From positions 310,001 to 374,000 of the forward strand of contig VCJN01002002.1 of NCBI GenBank assembly GCA_006384855.1: a stretch of 64,000 nt of DNA. Reading direction: 5' to 3'. Positions 32,895 through 44,956 of the stretch are shown here, piece by piece. A program made the translations under genes and the position numbers. The notes beneath the pieces were generated by a model. It saw nothing but the letters and a program-made list of their open reading frames with translations. It made no database searches and was not told where the DNA came from. The first letter of the stretch is position 1. Every line of letters starts with the position of its first letter. This DNA is from Tetraselmis striata (Eukaryota > Chlorophyta > Chlorodendrophyceae > Chlorodendrales > Chlorodendraceae).

Positions 32895-33330
32895 GCGGCG
32901 GTACTACATGCGTCAGAAGTAATGAACGGGTTTGTTCAACTTCGCAACTTGTTCAAATCGGTGCCCCACGTGGCACAGCGAGCTGCTCGGTACCGGGTAT
33001 ATATATAACAAAGCAAAGCATCATCGTTACTTTCGGGCTGCGGCCTGAGCGTTTAAGCTGGGCTCTTCGTACGCGTGCACGCCCGTGCCTAGGGTCGATT
33101 CTCCGCGTCGGCAAATTCCTCTCAGTGAGGCGGGCCTGTCGCGCGCGGATCATAGTACGCAGACTTAGCGCGGGCTTAGCGGGCGCGGGTGACGGTGCCA
33201 CTGCGTACATCATACAGTTTTACAGCCGCATTTTGACCTTGGGCACTGCGCGCTTCTTTTGCGTTTGTTGCGCATTCCATTGATGACCGGGAATTTTCGT
33301 TATTCCGGCGCGCACTATCTAGCGGGCGAG
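32895..33330 (+). repeat. Dispersed repeat D copy 1
   Basis: From 'actacatgcgtcagaagtaa' through 'ttactttcgggctgcggcct' and 'cccgtgcctagggtcgattc' to 'gaccgggaattttcg', it matches 36303-36715 at about 85-90%. It is GC-rich in its centre and has no coding signal. Confidence 0.85.
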
Positions 33331-33358
33331 TATCGCTGATTTTTGAAGCGCATATGCG

Positions 33359-34235
33359 ACAGCCTCCACCGTTTCGAGACTCCGATAACAAACAAAGGTG
33401 GTGTGTAGTGATGATGCAAAGACGAGAGGCTTGAATGTTTTGATAATCCAAATATGATTCGTTGTCACAACGCTTACCACATGGCAGCAGTATATCGTAC
33501 ATATACTCACCGCAGTCTCAGGTGCACATCGTACTAGTACTCGTACGTACACATAGTACATATACTAACTCGTAGTACCTCGTACTTGTACAACTGTCAC
33601 ACTACATTCCTACTCTCTCCCCTGCGAGATAACAGTTCTCGACATCACTGGGCTCCGAAACCAGTGTGACAGCCTCCGCCGTTTAGAGACTCTGATAACA
33701 AACAACGATATTGTGTAGTGCTGGTGGTGCATAGACGAGAGGCTTCAATGTTTATCTGAGAATACAAATATGATATTCGTTGTCACAACGCTTACCACAT
33801 GGTAGCATTATATCGTACATATACTCATCGCAGTCTCAAGTACACATCGTACTAGTACTCATACACATAGTACATGTATGTACTTACTAACTCGTAGTAT
33901 ATCGTACTCGTACAATTGTCACACTACATTCCTCTACTCTCCCCTGCGAGATAACAATTCTCGACATCACTGGGCTCCGAAACCAGTGCGACAGTCTCCG
34001 CCGTTTAGAGACTCCGATAACAAACAAAGGTGGTATGTAGTGGTGATGCAAAGACGAGAGGCTTGAATGTTTTGAGAATCCAAATATGATTCGTTGTCAT
34101 AACGCTTACCACATGGCAGCATTATATCGTACATATATACTCATCGCAATATCAAGAACACATCGTAGTAGTACTCGTACACATAGTACATATACTAACT
34201 CGTAGTATATCATACTTGTATAATTGTCACAGATA
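33359..34235. repeat. Three-unit ~315-bp tandem satellite
   Basis: Units start at about 33359, 33669 and 33990, each opening with 'acag(c/t)ctcc(a/g)ccgttt(c/a)gagact' and containing 'gacgagaggcttgaatgttt', 'ttcgttgtcacaacgcttac' and, in the first two, 'ctctcccctgcgagataaca'. Units 1 and 2 are complete (310 and 321 bp); unit 3 stops after about 245 bp. Internal variation is in the number of 'gtactcgtac' type steps. Confidence 0.9.
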
Positions 34236-34789
34236 CGCCAAGCGCGGCCATGGGCTCGCGACGCAAGATAGCCATAACATCACCTCGGATATTCTCAGAG
34301 TAGGGCATATAAATACCCTACATAACCCTATATGTACACTGCGTACACGCACGCGATGTAACGCACTTGCATCTTGATGGCAGGACGTAGCATTTCACCA
34401 ATGCTAGATATAAGTGCGTATATGTCCACCATACGCCATCGCATTCATTGTGCGGCTACTAGGGCCGGCTAGCTCGAGGAAATATGAGGACATATGCCCA
34501 CAGGGCAGCAACCGGTTTGGCGACATGTGGCGTGCAGCCTTCGCACGGATTAAGACTTACCCGTTATTTACTTTTGACGCCTGTCGTGGGATGAAAATGT
34601 GATACGCATACTTGGTAGTACTGCCGATTCTATGGGCAAAGGTTTTCAGTTCACAACTTATTTTTTGGGTGTACATGTTTCGCTCTATGTGTCCTCTTCC
34701 CGCGCTTAAAACCTTTGATAGTCGCCTAGGCATTGAGGCGCACCGTTATTTTTTGCATTGTTATATTGATACATTGCCCCATTTGCGAT

Positions 34790-35740
34790 GGAGCGTATTC
34801 TCAACGCTGCGGAAGCTTTAGAATCTCATTCCCCGCAGCAAGTCCTCAACCATGTTCCACATAGTCTCGATATGGTTCAAATCTTGGGCGCACGGAGGTG
34901 CGCACACCACTGTGACGTGCGGATTTTTGCCATGTCAACGTTGTTATTTTTGCCCTATGTGGAGCCGTCTTCATATATATAGACTGTGAACGGCTGCACG
35001 CCAAAGAGCCGCGCACCTTCCGGAACGAGTAGATTCTCAATACTCTCGCAATAGTTTTCGCTTGTACACCTTTTGTCTTGTATTCCTTGCGCCATGTGGT
35101 TCCCATGACATTATGCAAGCTAGACACGCCATTCGATGCCAACGCGCTGTACATGTAGTGTGCTTGGTTTGGATGCTTGGCTACCTCTTGCTTCACCGGT
35201 TTGCCGCGGCGTGGCAACCTCCTTCTTCCCGAGAGATTTTGCTGCCGACATATCTCAGAATCTGTGAACATCCAGTTTTGAATGTCTGAGATTTCGTTCT
35301 CTTTTACCCACACCACTCGTTGCTGCGCGTGACTCTTACTGCGCGTCGTTGCCTCTTATCCATTGAACTGCAGCCCGCTCTCCGGCCGCCCTCGCTTCAC
35401 AGCGCGGCGCACAATGCTCGCTCGTGCAAATTGTCTTTGCCGTATGCCCACGCGCCCTCAGTCGGCAAGCAATAGTGGCGGCCCCTACGGCCTCTTATCC
35501 CTCAGCCATTTGCCTCGCCCCCAAAGCATCCTTGTTGCTGACTGAGGACGTGCGGCCTACCTTGCCATGCACGGTCACCAAAGCATTTTTCCCCGTCGCA
35601 GCACGCCGAGCCCACCGGCGGACGAAGTTCTCGCTGCGCGCGGCCCATCGCCCTCGCCGTTTCTGCAACGTTTCCAGTTTTCTTCCTGAGCTTGATTGTC
35701 GCAGCCTATTTATCCGCAAGCAGCGTGCTTGTTGCCATGG
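34790..35740 (-). pseudogene. Tc1/mariner-type transposase remnant
   Basis: Minus-strand pieces line up as a DDE transposase. There is an HTH-linker-like region (KVGRTSSVSNKDALGARQMA) near 35510-35570, FTDSEICRQQ at about 35250 in place of the first F-x-D-E motif, and KHPNQAHYMYSALASNGVSS in the beta core. YMKTAPHRAKITTL lies where D-N-A-P-x-H-x-A is expected. After a frameshift near 34900, APPCAQDLNHIETMWNMVED corresponds to S-P-D-L-N-P-I-E-x-x-W. The second catalytic Asp is gone and the last motif is shifted, so it is inactive. Terminal repeats were not found. Confidence 0.7.
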
Positions 35741-36302
35741 TCGTGCGAGTTGCGTCGGTAACTTTAGAAAAGCGTGTCGGCTGAATTTTTGCTGAGGAAT
35801 AGGGGGCCGGAGAGAGAAAAGTGCCGGAGTCTGGCGCTGCGGGAGACTTATGCTCTAGGAAGACCGATGGGTGTGCTTATGAATCGGAACTTCCGAGGGT
35901 GCTGTCGGCAGAAAATTCGGCGTGTTTAGTGACATACACATCTTTGTCTAGAAGTATACATTATGTCATATATGACATAATGTATATACACTTGGCCCCA
36001 CAAATGCATTGATGCATAGACACTGCATAGTATAATTGTATTTACCACGGAATTCTAGGATTTCGGGCCCGCCCCTTACAGTGTACAATGGAAATGTTGA
36101 CAATAAGCGAAATTATTAGGGCCCCATCGATCGGCTCCATAGCCCGCGCTGGAATTTATCTATAAATTTCTATTAGCCACTTGGGGGCGATCGCGCAAGG
36201 GGTGAAAATACCAAATACATCTCCGTAGCTGCACGATGTATGTCATGCAAAGTGGTGCGCACCCAAAGCTAAAGTTTGCCAAAAAGCGTAACAACCCATC
36301 CC

Positions 36303-36715
36303 ACTACATGCGTCAAAAGTAACGAACGGGTTTTTAGCAGCTCAACTTCAAATTGGTGCCCCACGCAGTATGTACAGCGAGCTGTTCGGTACCGGGTTTA
36401 TATATCAAAACAAAGCGTCATTGTTACTTTCGGGCTGCGACCTGAGCGTTTAAGCTGCGCTCTTCGTACGCGCGCACGCCCGTGCCTAGGGTCGATTCTC
36501 GGCGTCGGCAAATTTTATCGCCGAGGCGGGCCCGCCGCGCGCGAACCGTATGGTGCGCTGACTTAGCGCGGACTTAGCGGGCGCAGGTGCGGGTGCAACT
36601 ACGTACAGCACACAGTTTACAGCCGCAGTGTGATCTTATGTATTGCGCGCTTCTTTTGCGTTTTTTTGCGCATCCCATTTATGACCGGCAATTTTCGTTT
36701 TCCGGCGCGGGGATA
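36303..36715 (+). repeat. Dispersed repeat D copy 2
   Basis: This is the second copy of 32895-33330, sharing 'gtgcctagggtcgattctc' and 'tttacagccgca'. It lies about 0.8 kb upstream of the TSP1 gene. Confidence 0.85.
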
Positions 36716-37559
36716 TATCGCTGATTACTATATAACTTACCCGTGCATTACTTTTGACGCCTGTAGTATCTCTCCATACTCGTACTATCTTATTTCGGGG
36801 TAGTTATTGTGTCTGTTCTTAACGAACTGCTAACGACTTTATGATGTACCGCCGCGGCGGCGCTATTCGTCGCACTTTTAATATTTCGAGCAATATTTCG
36901 TGCCTATTAAGGAGATACGGGTAGTGGCACTGTAATCCTTAAAAGTGTGCCAGAATTTTAAAACCGTATGTACGAGCAATAAAACGACTACAGTCGCTAC
37001 ATACCTGTGCGCCTACAACGAGTACCAGTCTACCTTTACCTACCTACGGTTCTATCTACGAGTAGAGTGTAGTGTTTTTTTCATAATATAATATTTTATG
37101 GTAATATTTTCACGTCAATATATTTAATTAGTACCTACGCTAGCGACTGTAGTCGTTACTAGTACCTGTATGTAAACATCATTCATCCTTACGGACGTCA
37201 TCAGTACCGATATTAATTGTACAGTATATCAACATTATATACTACTGTCGATGTAGTTGGCGGTCCAGCAGCAGCGCGCTGTTCCGGCGCCGGCGCGCCA
37301 CCGCGAAGCACAGACGGCGGACGCCCGCCAGGCGACACTCGCGACGGGGGGGCGTCTTGTCGACACCACAGCAGCGTTTCCTCAGAGACACCACGCAGCT
37401 GCCGTGCGAGGGTTTTGCAAGCTCAATTCAAGGCACCACGGGGGTGTCGCTTCGGAGGTCCTCTCGGGCTGCACAGTGCACAGTCTTGCGTAGCAGGAGC
37501 CGCGCAGATGCAAGTCGGTGACAGCAGTGCGCACTGCAGACCGGCCGGTGCGAGCGACT

Positions 37560-40500
37560 ATGCGTTCACAGAGACCGCATCGCCGCCCCTTGGTGCTCAA
37601 TATCCTTGTATTTATGACGCTGCTTAGGGCGCATGTCGGTCTCGCGGGAGACTCGAGCTTGCCTACATCGCAGCCTGAAGTAGAGTGGCCAAAGCAGAAC
37701 GAGGCGTGGAACAGACTGGGCGGCGGCCCGGGGAGTGCGGACACTGCCGTGCCGTTTCTCCAGCCGCCTGGGGATGCGCTGCTGGAGTGGGCTCTATTGC
37801 ACACGTCGATACGCGAGGAGCAACTCGGCGCACATGCATGTGGTGATCTCGGCGGCGACGCGGGTGGCGCAGCGCTAGAGCTTTCGGACGAGGAGCAAAG
37901 CTCGAGGCACGAATCGAACCTGGCTTTTCTAAAACGATGTTGCGAAGAGGAGGAGGTATCACCGCGCCTACCAGTACTTGCTGAACACATAATACATGGG
38001 GCAAGTAGGGGCCACATGCATGCCACTATGTTGCCGAGGGATAGTCGTATTTCATGCCGCCATCGATTATTTTAGTGGAGCGTTGTTATGCCCATCGATT
38101 ATTATGCCCATCCCCTTTTCACAGCTTGGAGCCGTCATTGTCGGCGATGTGAAGCCCACATGGGGAGGCCAATGGGGAAGTTTGTGCATGTTCCAGGGTG
38201 GCTGTGCTCATCTTGGGATCCCAGGTGAGTGACACGCTCCTTAGTTCTTTTTGACATGCAGAGTGCACTACACCCTCTGTGATGTGATGGCCTTGTCCAG
38301 GCATCCTGACTACCAGTGTGAATGCATCACAACCAGGCATTTCAGCAGGGCAGGTGCTCCACTGCATTGAGAGCTACACACAGGAGGTCACGCCGCAGTT
38401 GTGGATTGTGTCGCTGGGGTCGGCGGACGAGATTCTCAACGTGAGCTTATGCCCCACACGGGTCACATGATACGCTGAACCGCATTGCATGCTGTATAAG
38501 ACAATGCACACTGAGCAACACGAAGTCAGCTCTTGTAGCCTGATAAGATGCCACTGCGGTGCAGGACGAGCAGGCAGGCAACTTCCTTGCCATAGTTCAG
38601 AGCATAGTTCAAGCTGTCAAGGATAGCAGCTGCGACTCTCGGCTGCTACTGGTGGGCCGTCGGCTCACCGCCCCAAGCACACAGACGTGAGCCCTTCCGC
38701 TGCCCCGTCACCCGCTTTCGGTCTCCTCTATCTGCCCCCCTTTATCTCTGCTTATCCTTCCGCTGTCCCTGTGCTAGCTTGCGTATTGGCCAGCTGTCCT
38801 GCCCTCCCATGGCGGTAAATGATAGTGACAGGTGCCACTCTCACAGGATCGCCCGTACTATCACTTCCAGCTTGAGCGATATGGCGAAGGCGATGGCTGC
38901 TGTGGATTACGTCGACTGTTCCTCTGTGGTGAGGTTTCCAAATGCACACTCGTCCAAGCAAGTCCGCACTTTGTCAACCACATGCCGGCACTACCTTTCC
39001 CTTGAGCGCCGGCCGTAGTCTGAATGTCGCGTCCAAATTCCTCCAGGAAACGGAGGAGGCTCTCCCAGGGTGCATAGCCGCGGAGCTGTGGCAACTGGCC
39101 TCCGCTGCGATTCCACCCATGGAGATGAACGACTCGGGGAAGCAGGCGATGAATGCGGGGAAACGGTCATCTGCTGCACAGCCATACCAGTGGAGCTACA
39201 GCAAGTGGTCCGCTTGCAGCGCCCCCTGTGGCGATGGCGTTCAGCAACGCGAGGCGCAGTGTGTGGACAGCGCGACTGGATATGTGGTTGCCGATGAGCA
39301 ATGCTACCTGCGGCAGGTGAGCTGAGCTGCCGCCATGCGCATGCAGCGTGCTTTGCATGTAGACTGTCGACATCGAAGCCCCACTGACTGCCGCGGTGGA
39401 TTGCCTGGCTGCCACTACTGATGAATGGCCGTCCGCAGGATGCACGGCTCACGAGTCCGTGCAGCCTGGGCGCATGCCCCACCTACCAATGGGTGCCCGG
39501 ACCTTGGGGTTCATGCGACGCAAAGTGCGACGGGGGGGTATCCAACCGCACGTTGAGCTGCGTGTCCTCCCGCGGGGAGCTGGTCAACGTCACACAATGC
39601 GACCCAATGCTCATTCCGCCCAGTATTCAGGTGAGGCCGCCCCTATCGAAGCGATCTAGCACACAGTACGCGAACCTTCTGCAGCCAACTACCCACACAA
39701 GCAGGTGTTAGGTTTGTCGCAGAACTCCGCCATGTTTGTGTTCCCTTTGTGCGCTCAACAAGCAGCCCTCTACCTGGTCATGCAGGCCCACTGAGTGCAC
39801 CCCCCCTCCCCCCCCCCCCCCCCCCCCCACCTTCCCCCATCAATTGCTTTCCAAGCATTGCAACCTCCAGCCGTGCGCCCGCCCACAGTGTTTCTCCGAC
39901 GCCGAGTGCCCCCGGCAGAGCAGCTGCCGCATAGAACACAACGGCGATGACGGCGCGCTGCCGGACAAGGAGACTCTCGAATCGGACTCGTCTGGCTCAG
40001 CGGGCGGCGCGCCGGTGTGCTCCTCCGGCTGCGGCATCTACAACCCCTACCTTGGGCAACTGCAACAGGAGGGGCTGACCCGCGAGGAGCTTGAGCCATA
40101 CGTGACGCCGCAGAGGTACTCCAACGGCACGGTCATGCAGGAGCTCATTGCGCCCTTTCGCACCAAGCGATACCACACCTACGTGGACGAGGGCGATTTC
40201 CTTGACGTTATGTGGCGGGGCGGCGGCATCTGCTACCGGCGCTGCCGGCAGTGGTACCGCCGGCGCTGCGAGATCTGGGAGAACGATGACCCGGAGAGTG
40301 GCAACTGCCTGCAGAAAGAGTGCAGTGGCTTCCAGGTGGGCAATCCTCACAACCGCCGCGATATGATCCACCGCGGGAGGGATACGCGAATGTTTGGCTA
40401 CTTGAGGGGAGACATGTCTTGCTGCTTTGAGGTGTACCATTGCTATCACATCGCTGTGAGCGGCAATGTTACAGAGACTGACAGTCCAGTGCGACTCCCA

Positions 40501-42619
40501 TCAGGGCTGCCATGATGTATGGGACTACTTCATCCCCTCGCTCACGGAGTGCACTGCCGCCAAGCTCTGCTCCCCCGGTACCTGCGTCTGCGAGGATGGG
40601 TTCAAAGGCCCTACCTGCGGCACGCAGATCGCCAGCGAGGACGCGGTGTGCGGCGACGGGGTCATGCTGCCCACTGGAAGCTGCTGCGAGAGCGGCAAGG
40701 TGGCGGCCGACGGGACGTGCTGCCCGGCCTGGGCGGAGGTGGATGCCAACGGCCGCTGCTGCGCCAGCGGGCGCCTGGACGCCTGCGGCGTGTGCGACGG
40801 CTCCGCCGTCGTGGTGGATGCGCTTGGCAGCTGCTGCCCTGGAGAGCTCGACGCCGCAATGATCTGCTGCGAGGCGGAGGGCGGGGTGGACGACTGCGGG
40901 GTGTGCGGTGGCTCGGGCGCCAGCTGCCTCGTCGAGATTGGTCTCAGCCTGGCAGCAGCCAATATGTCCGCCATGCAGGCGACGCTGGGGCTGCGCCTCG
41001 AGCAGGGCCTGGCGGCTGCACTGGCTGGGATGGGCGTGGTCGGTTCCGACCTCCGGCTGGAGGATGTCAGCCTCCGGGCGCGCTCGGACCCAGGAGGCGT
41101 GAAGGCGACGGGAACGGCGGTCGACAGCGTCGACACAGCGCCGGCGACGACGACTGCCTCGACGCACCTGGGAGGCGGCCCGCCCATCGATAACATGATA
41201 CGTGCGAACGTGCGCCTTGCGCTGACAACGCCAAACGGTAAGGCGCAACCTGCCGTGGCGCCAGTCGGCTTGTGGCGTTGTGTTGAGTCCTGCCTGTTAC
41301 GCCAGGCTTTGCCATGTTGTCTGCAAGCTCCGGCCATGCACCAACAGGCTGCTCCACCGGCCATTTCCTCAAACTTGTCCCCTCTAGCCTACAGTCAACC
41401 CCATTGTCTGCCGCCCATTGCAGACTATCCCATGTCGGCACAGGACGTCCACCGCACGCTCTCCGCCTACCTTGCCTCGTCCCCCGGTCTCGAGAAGATA
41501 ACAGCTGTCCGGCGACGCGGTGAGTTCCGACGCGTGTGGCGCAGTCCCGCCTCTCCCGCCGATACTCAGGCCACGTGGATGCAGTGTATATCAGCCACTG
41601 CAATTGTCCCTGAGATATGCGGTATTTGTCACTGCTTAGGAATATGCGGCAATGGCATCTGCGAGGTCGGGGAGATGGGGGTTGGCGCCATGTTGTACGA
41701 TCCCCGTGACGCGCTCCTCGAGGCCGGTCACGCCAACCTGAGTGCTCCCAATTTCGCCGTTGTGGATGCGAGGGTCGGCGCTCCACGCGCTGGCGACAAG
41801 GCCAATGGACCGCTCGTGTGCCCTGAGGACTGCCCGCTTCTGCAGCTTCAGTCGGACCTCAGCGGAGGGATGCAGTCGGTGCTGGGGCAAGGAGGCGCCC
41901 GCGCATGCGGCGGACACGGCGTTCCGATACCTGTGACCGGTGGCTGCGAGTGCTACAGAGGCTATGCCGGCGCCAACTGCACTGATTGCGACCTCGGGCA
42001 CCAGAAGCGGCCAGGGGGGAGCATCTGCTTGCCCGTTCTTGGCGTTGGCGCGCCGGCGGGAGGTCCCGACTCCGCAGAAAGCCTGCGCTGGAAGGATGTG
42101 ACGGGCACCGACCAGAACTGGGCAGGGAACAGCAAGTACGTCGTCCTTCTGGCAACAGTCGGAGCGCTGGGAGCGCTCGCCGGCATCATGACCGCCGTCT
42201 GGGCTGCCCGCGCTGCACATGCGGCGCATGCTGAGAGACCGTCGGAGACCTCTACGCGAGCGGGCAATCGCCCGAGCATCGGTCCGCGCCCCAGCCGGAA
42301 GTGCGATTCGTCGACAACTAAAAACTTCACGGCGTATGACAACCCCGTGGGGCTTCGCGTCGACACCGCTGGCGTCGACGGGCGGAGCGACCCGGCCCCT
42401 CCCGACATCCGGCCCATGAATATGCCCGTAGGAGCCGCTGGCGTTGAGCCTCCTCCGGGCGCCACGCCAGCTCCCCGGCGCACCGGCAGCTCAGACGCGA
42501 GCGGCCTGTGGAGGCGCACGACGAGTGACATCGAAAGCCGCGTCGCGACAGATGACATCCTGTGGCCGCCGGTAGACCCCCCGGCGGACGACTGCAACTC
42601 AAGGGAGCACGAGCAGTGA
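37560..42619 (+). CDS. Type I membrane protein: degenerate SGNH domain, TSP1 repeats, Cys-rich modules
   Basis: Proposed exons are 37560-37955, 38125-38224, 38301-38440, 38565-38686, 38847-38928, 39047-39316, 39439-39630, 39856-40467, 40490-41237, 41424-41519 and 41640-42619, giving about 1245 residues. All junctions agree in phase with GT..AG ends. The ATG at 37560 opens a signal peptide (RRPLVLNILVFMTLLRAHVG). Then come an SGNH-hydrolase-like domain, two TSP1 repeats, a long Cys/Trp-rich domain (WRGGGICYRRCRQWYRRRCE), CGVCDGS / DDCGVCGGSGASC modules, a CGNGICEVGE motif, one TM helix (VVLLATVGALGALAGIMTAV) and a ~140-residue Pro/Arg tail. It should sit in the plasma or a vesicular membrane with a large glycosylated ectodomain. 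The join at 40467/40490 needs a 22-nt intron or a one-base sequence error. A poly-C run of about 28 lies in the intron before 39856. Ligand and role are unknown. Confidence 0.8.
37900..39150 (+). other. SGNH/GDSL-hydrolase-like domain lacking catalytic residues
   Basis: Across exons 1-6 of the membrane-protein gene the spliced product reads SRHESNLAFLKRCCEEE, LGAVIVGDVKPTWGGQWG, HLGIPGILTTSV, PQLWIVSLGSADEILN, NFLAIVQSIVQAVKDSSC, RLLLVGRRL and VDYVDCSS. This follows the order of PAF-acetylhydrolase-type SGNH proteins: R-H-E/N...; V-x-G-D-S; N-x-G-I-x-G; V-V-x-I-G-T-N-(N/D); the helix before V-L-G-L-L-P; then L-D. Block I has GDV instead of GDS (nucleophile lost), block III GSAD instead of GTNN, and no D-x-x-H is seen. 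It is therefore probably a binding or structural pseudoenzyme domain. Confidence 0.6.
39170..39630 (+). other. Two thrombospondin type-1 repeats
   Basis: Exon 39047-39316 encodes YQWSYSKWSACSAPCGDGVQ followed by REAQCVD and C-x6-C spacing. Exon 39439-39630 encodes YQWVPGPWGSCDAKCDGGVS followed by NRTLSCVSS. Both show W-x5-W-x2-C-x3-C-x2-G and end in cysteines that complete the fold; the second is completed by HCNLQPC at the start of the next exon. W-x-x-W sites suggest C-mannosylation and disulphide-bonded ectodomains. Confidence 0.9.
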
Positions 42620-44956
42620 CGTCTACCTGTACGAGCTTGCCCTGCCTTCCGGCGACTGCAACAAGTCGTCAAGGATGAGCAAGCACTGCAGCAGGCTTCA
42701 CCCCGCCCCCTCCCGTTATTTTCAATATTAATTTAAGCAAGTATTACCACTAATACCCATTCCCTATTTTACAGCAAGCGCCAACAGCGCCATCAGCATG
42801 CACATATAATAGCGGCGCCGCCGGCCATCAGATATCGGCTGTCAGTGCCCGGTAGTGCTCGAATTGCCTTTGGAGCGCACCAGTCGCTGGCAACGACGCA
42901 GGCGACCTCTACACCTGTATACAGTGTACTGTGGTACACGTTACCTTCGGTACATGTTACCTTCGGTTGGGCACATTGGGTAGTAGCGGAAAACGCCCTG
43001 AGCTGGTCGTCGAGCTTGCAGATCTCGCCGATTTGTCAGTGGCTTGACCGTGTCTCGATGATGCCGAGGCCCAAGTGAGAGATGACGACGGGGTGGCAAC
43101 AGACGGCCAGCTCGGGTGAAGGACGATACGAACGGCACGACGTCGCAGCCCGACGGCGTCATATTGTCGGACGGCGGACTTCTGCTGCGCACCGACAGGA
43201 GCCGGACACGAGCAATGCGGAGCGATTGTGCGTGGCAGGGTGCCCTGAAGTGATGCGGCAGCCACGGAAGCAATCACGAGGAGCGATAGTAGAGGCGACG
43301 ATATGATGCTCAGCTAGTCCTGGATGTACACCGTGCCGGTGCCGTACGGCTAGCAGAAATGTCTACTGCTGCTGCCAGACTGAGGATATAGTAGGTAGCG
43401 ATGGTGGAGGCGGCGTCGCACTGTGGCTGCTGGGACGTAGGATTCCGGAGGACTGCTCGTCGCTGTGTGGCTCAATTTCCGGTGTTGCTTACCGGAGGTG
43501 TATACGCCTTTGCGGTAGGCGCAGAACCGCAGCGCAGCACAAAGCGTTTGCAGGTTTCATTTGGCTCCTACATTCGTCATCGAGGCTCCAGCAAGCATCT
43601 ATTATTTTGTGGCATAATGTATCGCCGGTAGCGGACAATAATCAATATATACGATACATATTAGCGGTAAAGTAGCAGTCGGTCGGTTCTCAAGTTTTGT
43701 GGCCAGTTATTATTATGTACAATACCGCCATCGTCGACATATACACGCGCCCTGCCGCCGGGCGGCGCCCGCCGTCGTATATGAGGAATACCCCCCCCCC
43801 CCCCCCCCCCTTGTCGCCTGCACCTTTGCGGACATAACTGGCAACCAGCAGGCAGACTGAGTGAAGTAACACTTTGCCGCGCCTCTACGACGGTGGTCGT
43901 TTCAAAGGCAGCAGCCTGCAGACCGCGATCTGAGTAGCCAAAGGCAGCTTATTCACAATAAGAATACAACCGAGGTAGGGTTCCACATGATATATATGAT
44001 GTATATGTATAATTTGAGGAATAGTTGCTGGCGTCGTTACATAGCTCGCTATACCTTGTGGCAGTGCTTCATTGGTCCCACGGGGGCGCTGTCGGTGGGG
44101 AACACTATGTCGACGCCGCCGTTGACGACGATAAACGGTTCGCGTGATGAGTGGGCTGGTTCGCGTGCCGATGACGATGTGGGTCGGGGATGACATACGA
44201 GTAGCGGCAGCATCAGCGACTATGGGTAATGCTAATTTCAATAAATTCATGAGCAAACTCACAAGATTCGTCATTAGTAGAGTGTCACATGCTGCGCCCC
44301 GATAGCGACCATGTGCTGATGGTGGACATCGACAGTGTTTCAACGAAGTATACTAGTAGTTATAGCGGCAACTACTGTGCAATGTCCGTGTCTACCTATA
44401 TACACGTACCATTCCATTGCAAACAAAGCCCGTCAGAGCGAATGGTGTGCTCTAGCACAGCATACAATATTCAGTACTCCGGTCATTTCCAACCCGCCAC
44501 TGAACATCCTATCGACGTGGACGATAGCGCTGCCAATTAATTAAAATGCTGCAGCTGTATTGCAGCAGCGGCAAAGGGGCAGAGCGAGGGCTACGCCGGT
44601 ACATGTGGTATATCGTCGCACCAGTGATGCAATCAACAATATGTATATAGCAGTCTCTCATGCCCAGAATAGGTGATAGATGGGAACTTGCAACACCGCA
44701 GCAACTCGGATCCGTCACGGTATCCATCAGTTCCACTTCGTCAGTCACCGCATGTCACTCGCGCCCTTTTTAAAGCATTAGCAGGCCGCCCCCGGCGCGG
44801 GAGCGCTGTTACGGATGCGCAGTGCCATTTGAAATGTGTTGATTGGCATCACATTACATTATCCCGCCCAGCCCGCGCATGCTACGGCCGACGAGATGAA
44901 CAACACAGTGAGTACAATATATACTGCGAATTATTGGCAGGCACTGTCAAAGCTCA
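42620..44956. other. Intergenic region between two convergent genes
   Basis: 2.3 kb separate the stop codons of the plus-strand TSP1 gene and the minus-strand LRR gene. It contains a run of about 20 C at 43791-43810, a partial relative of the gcgtctctacgacgg repeat at 43880-43900, and no recognised coding sequence. Both 3' UTRs must lie here. Confidence 0.5.

Noticed and set aside
40469..41364. Minus-strand frames of 259 and 279 codons
   Set aside because: They are antisense to well-supported Cys-rich exons of the TSP1 gene.
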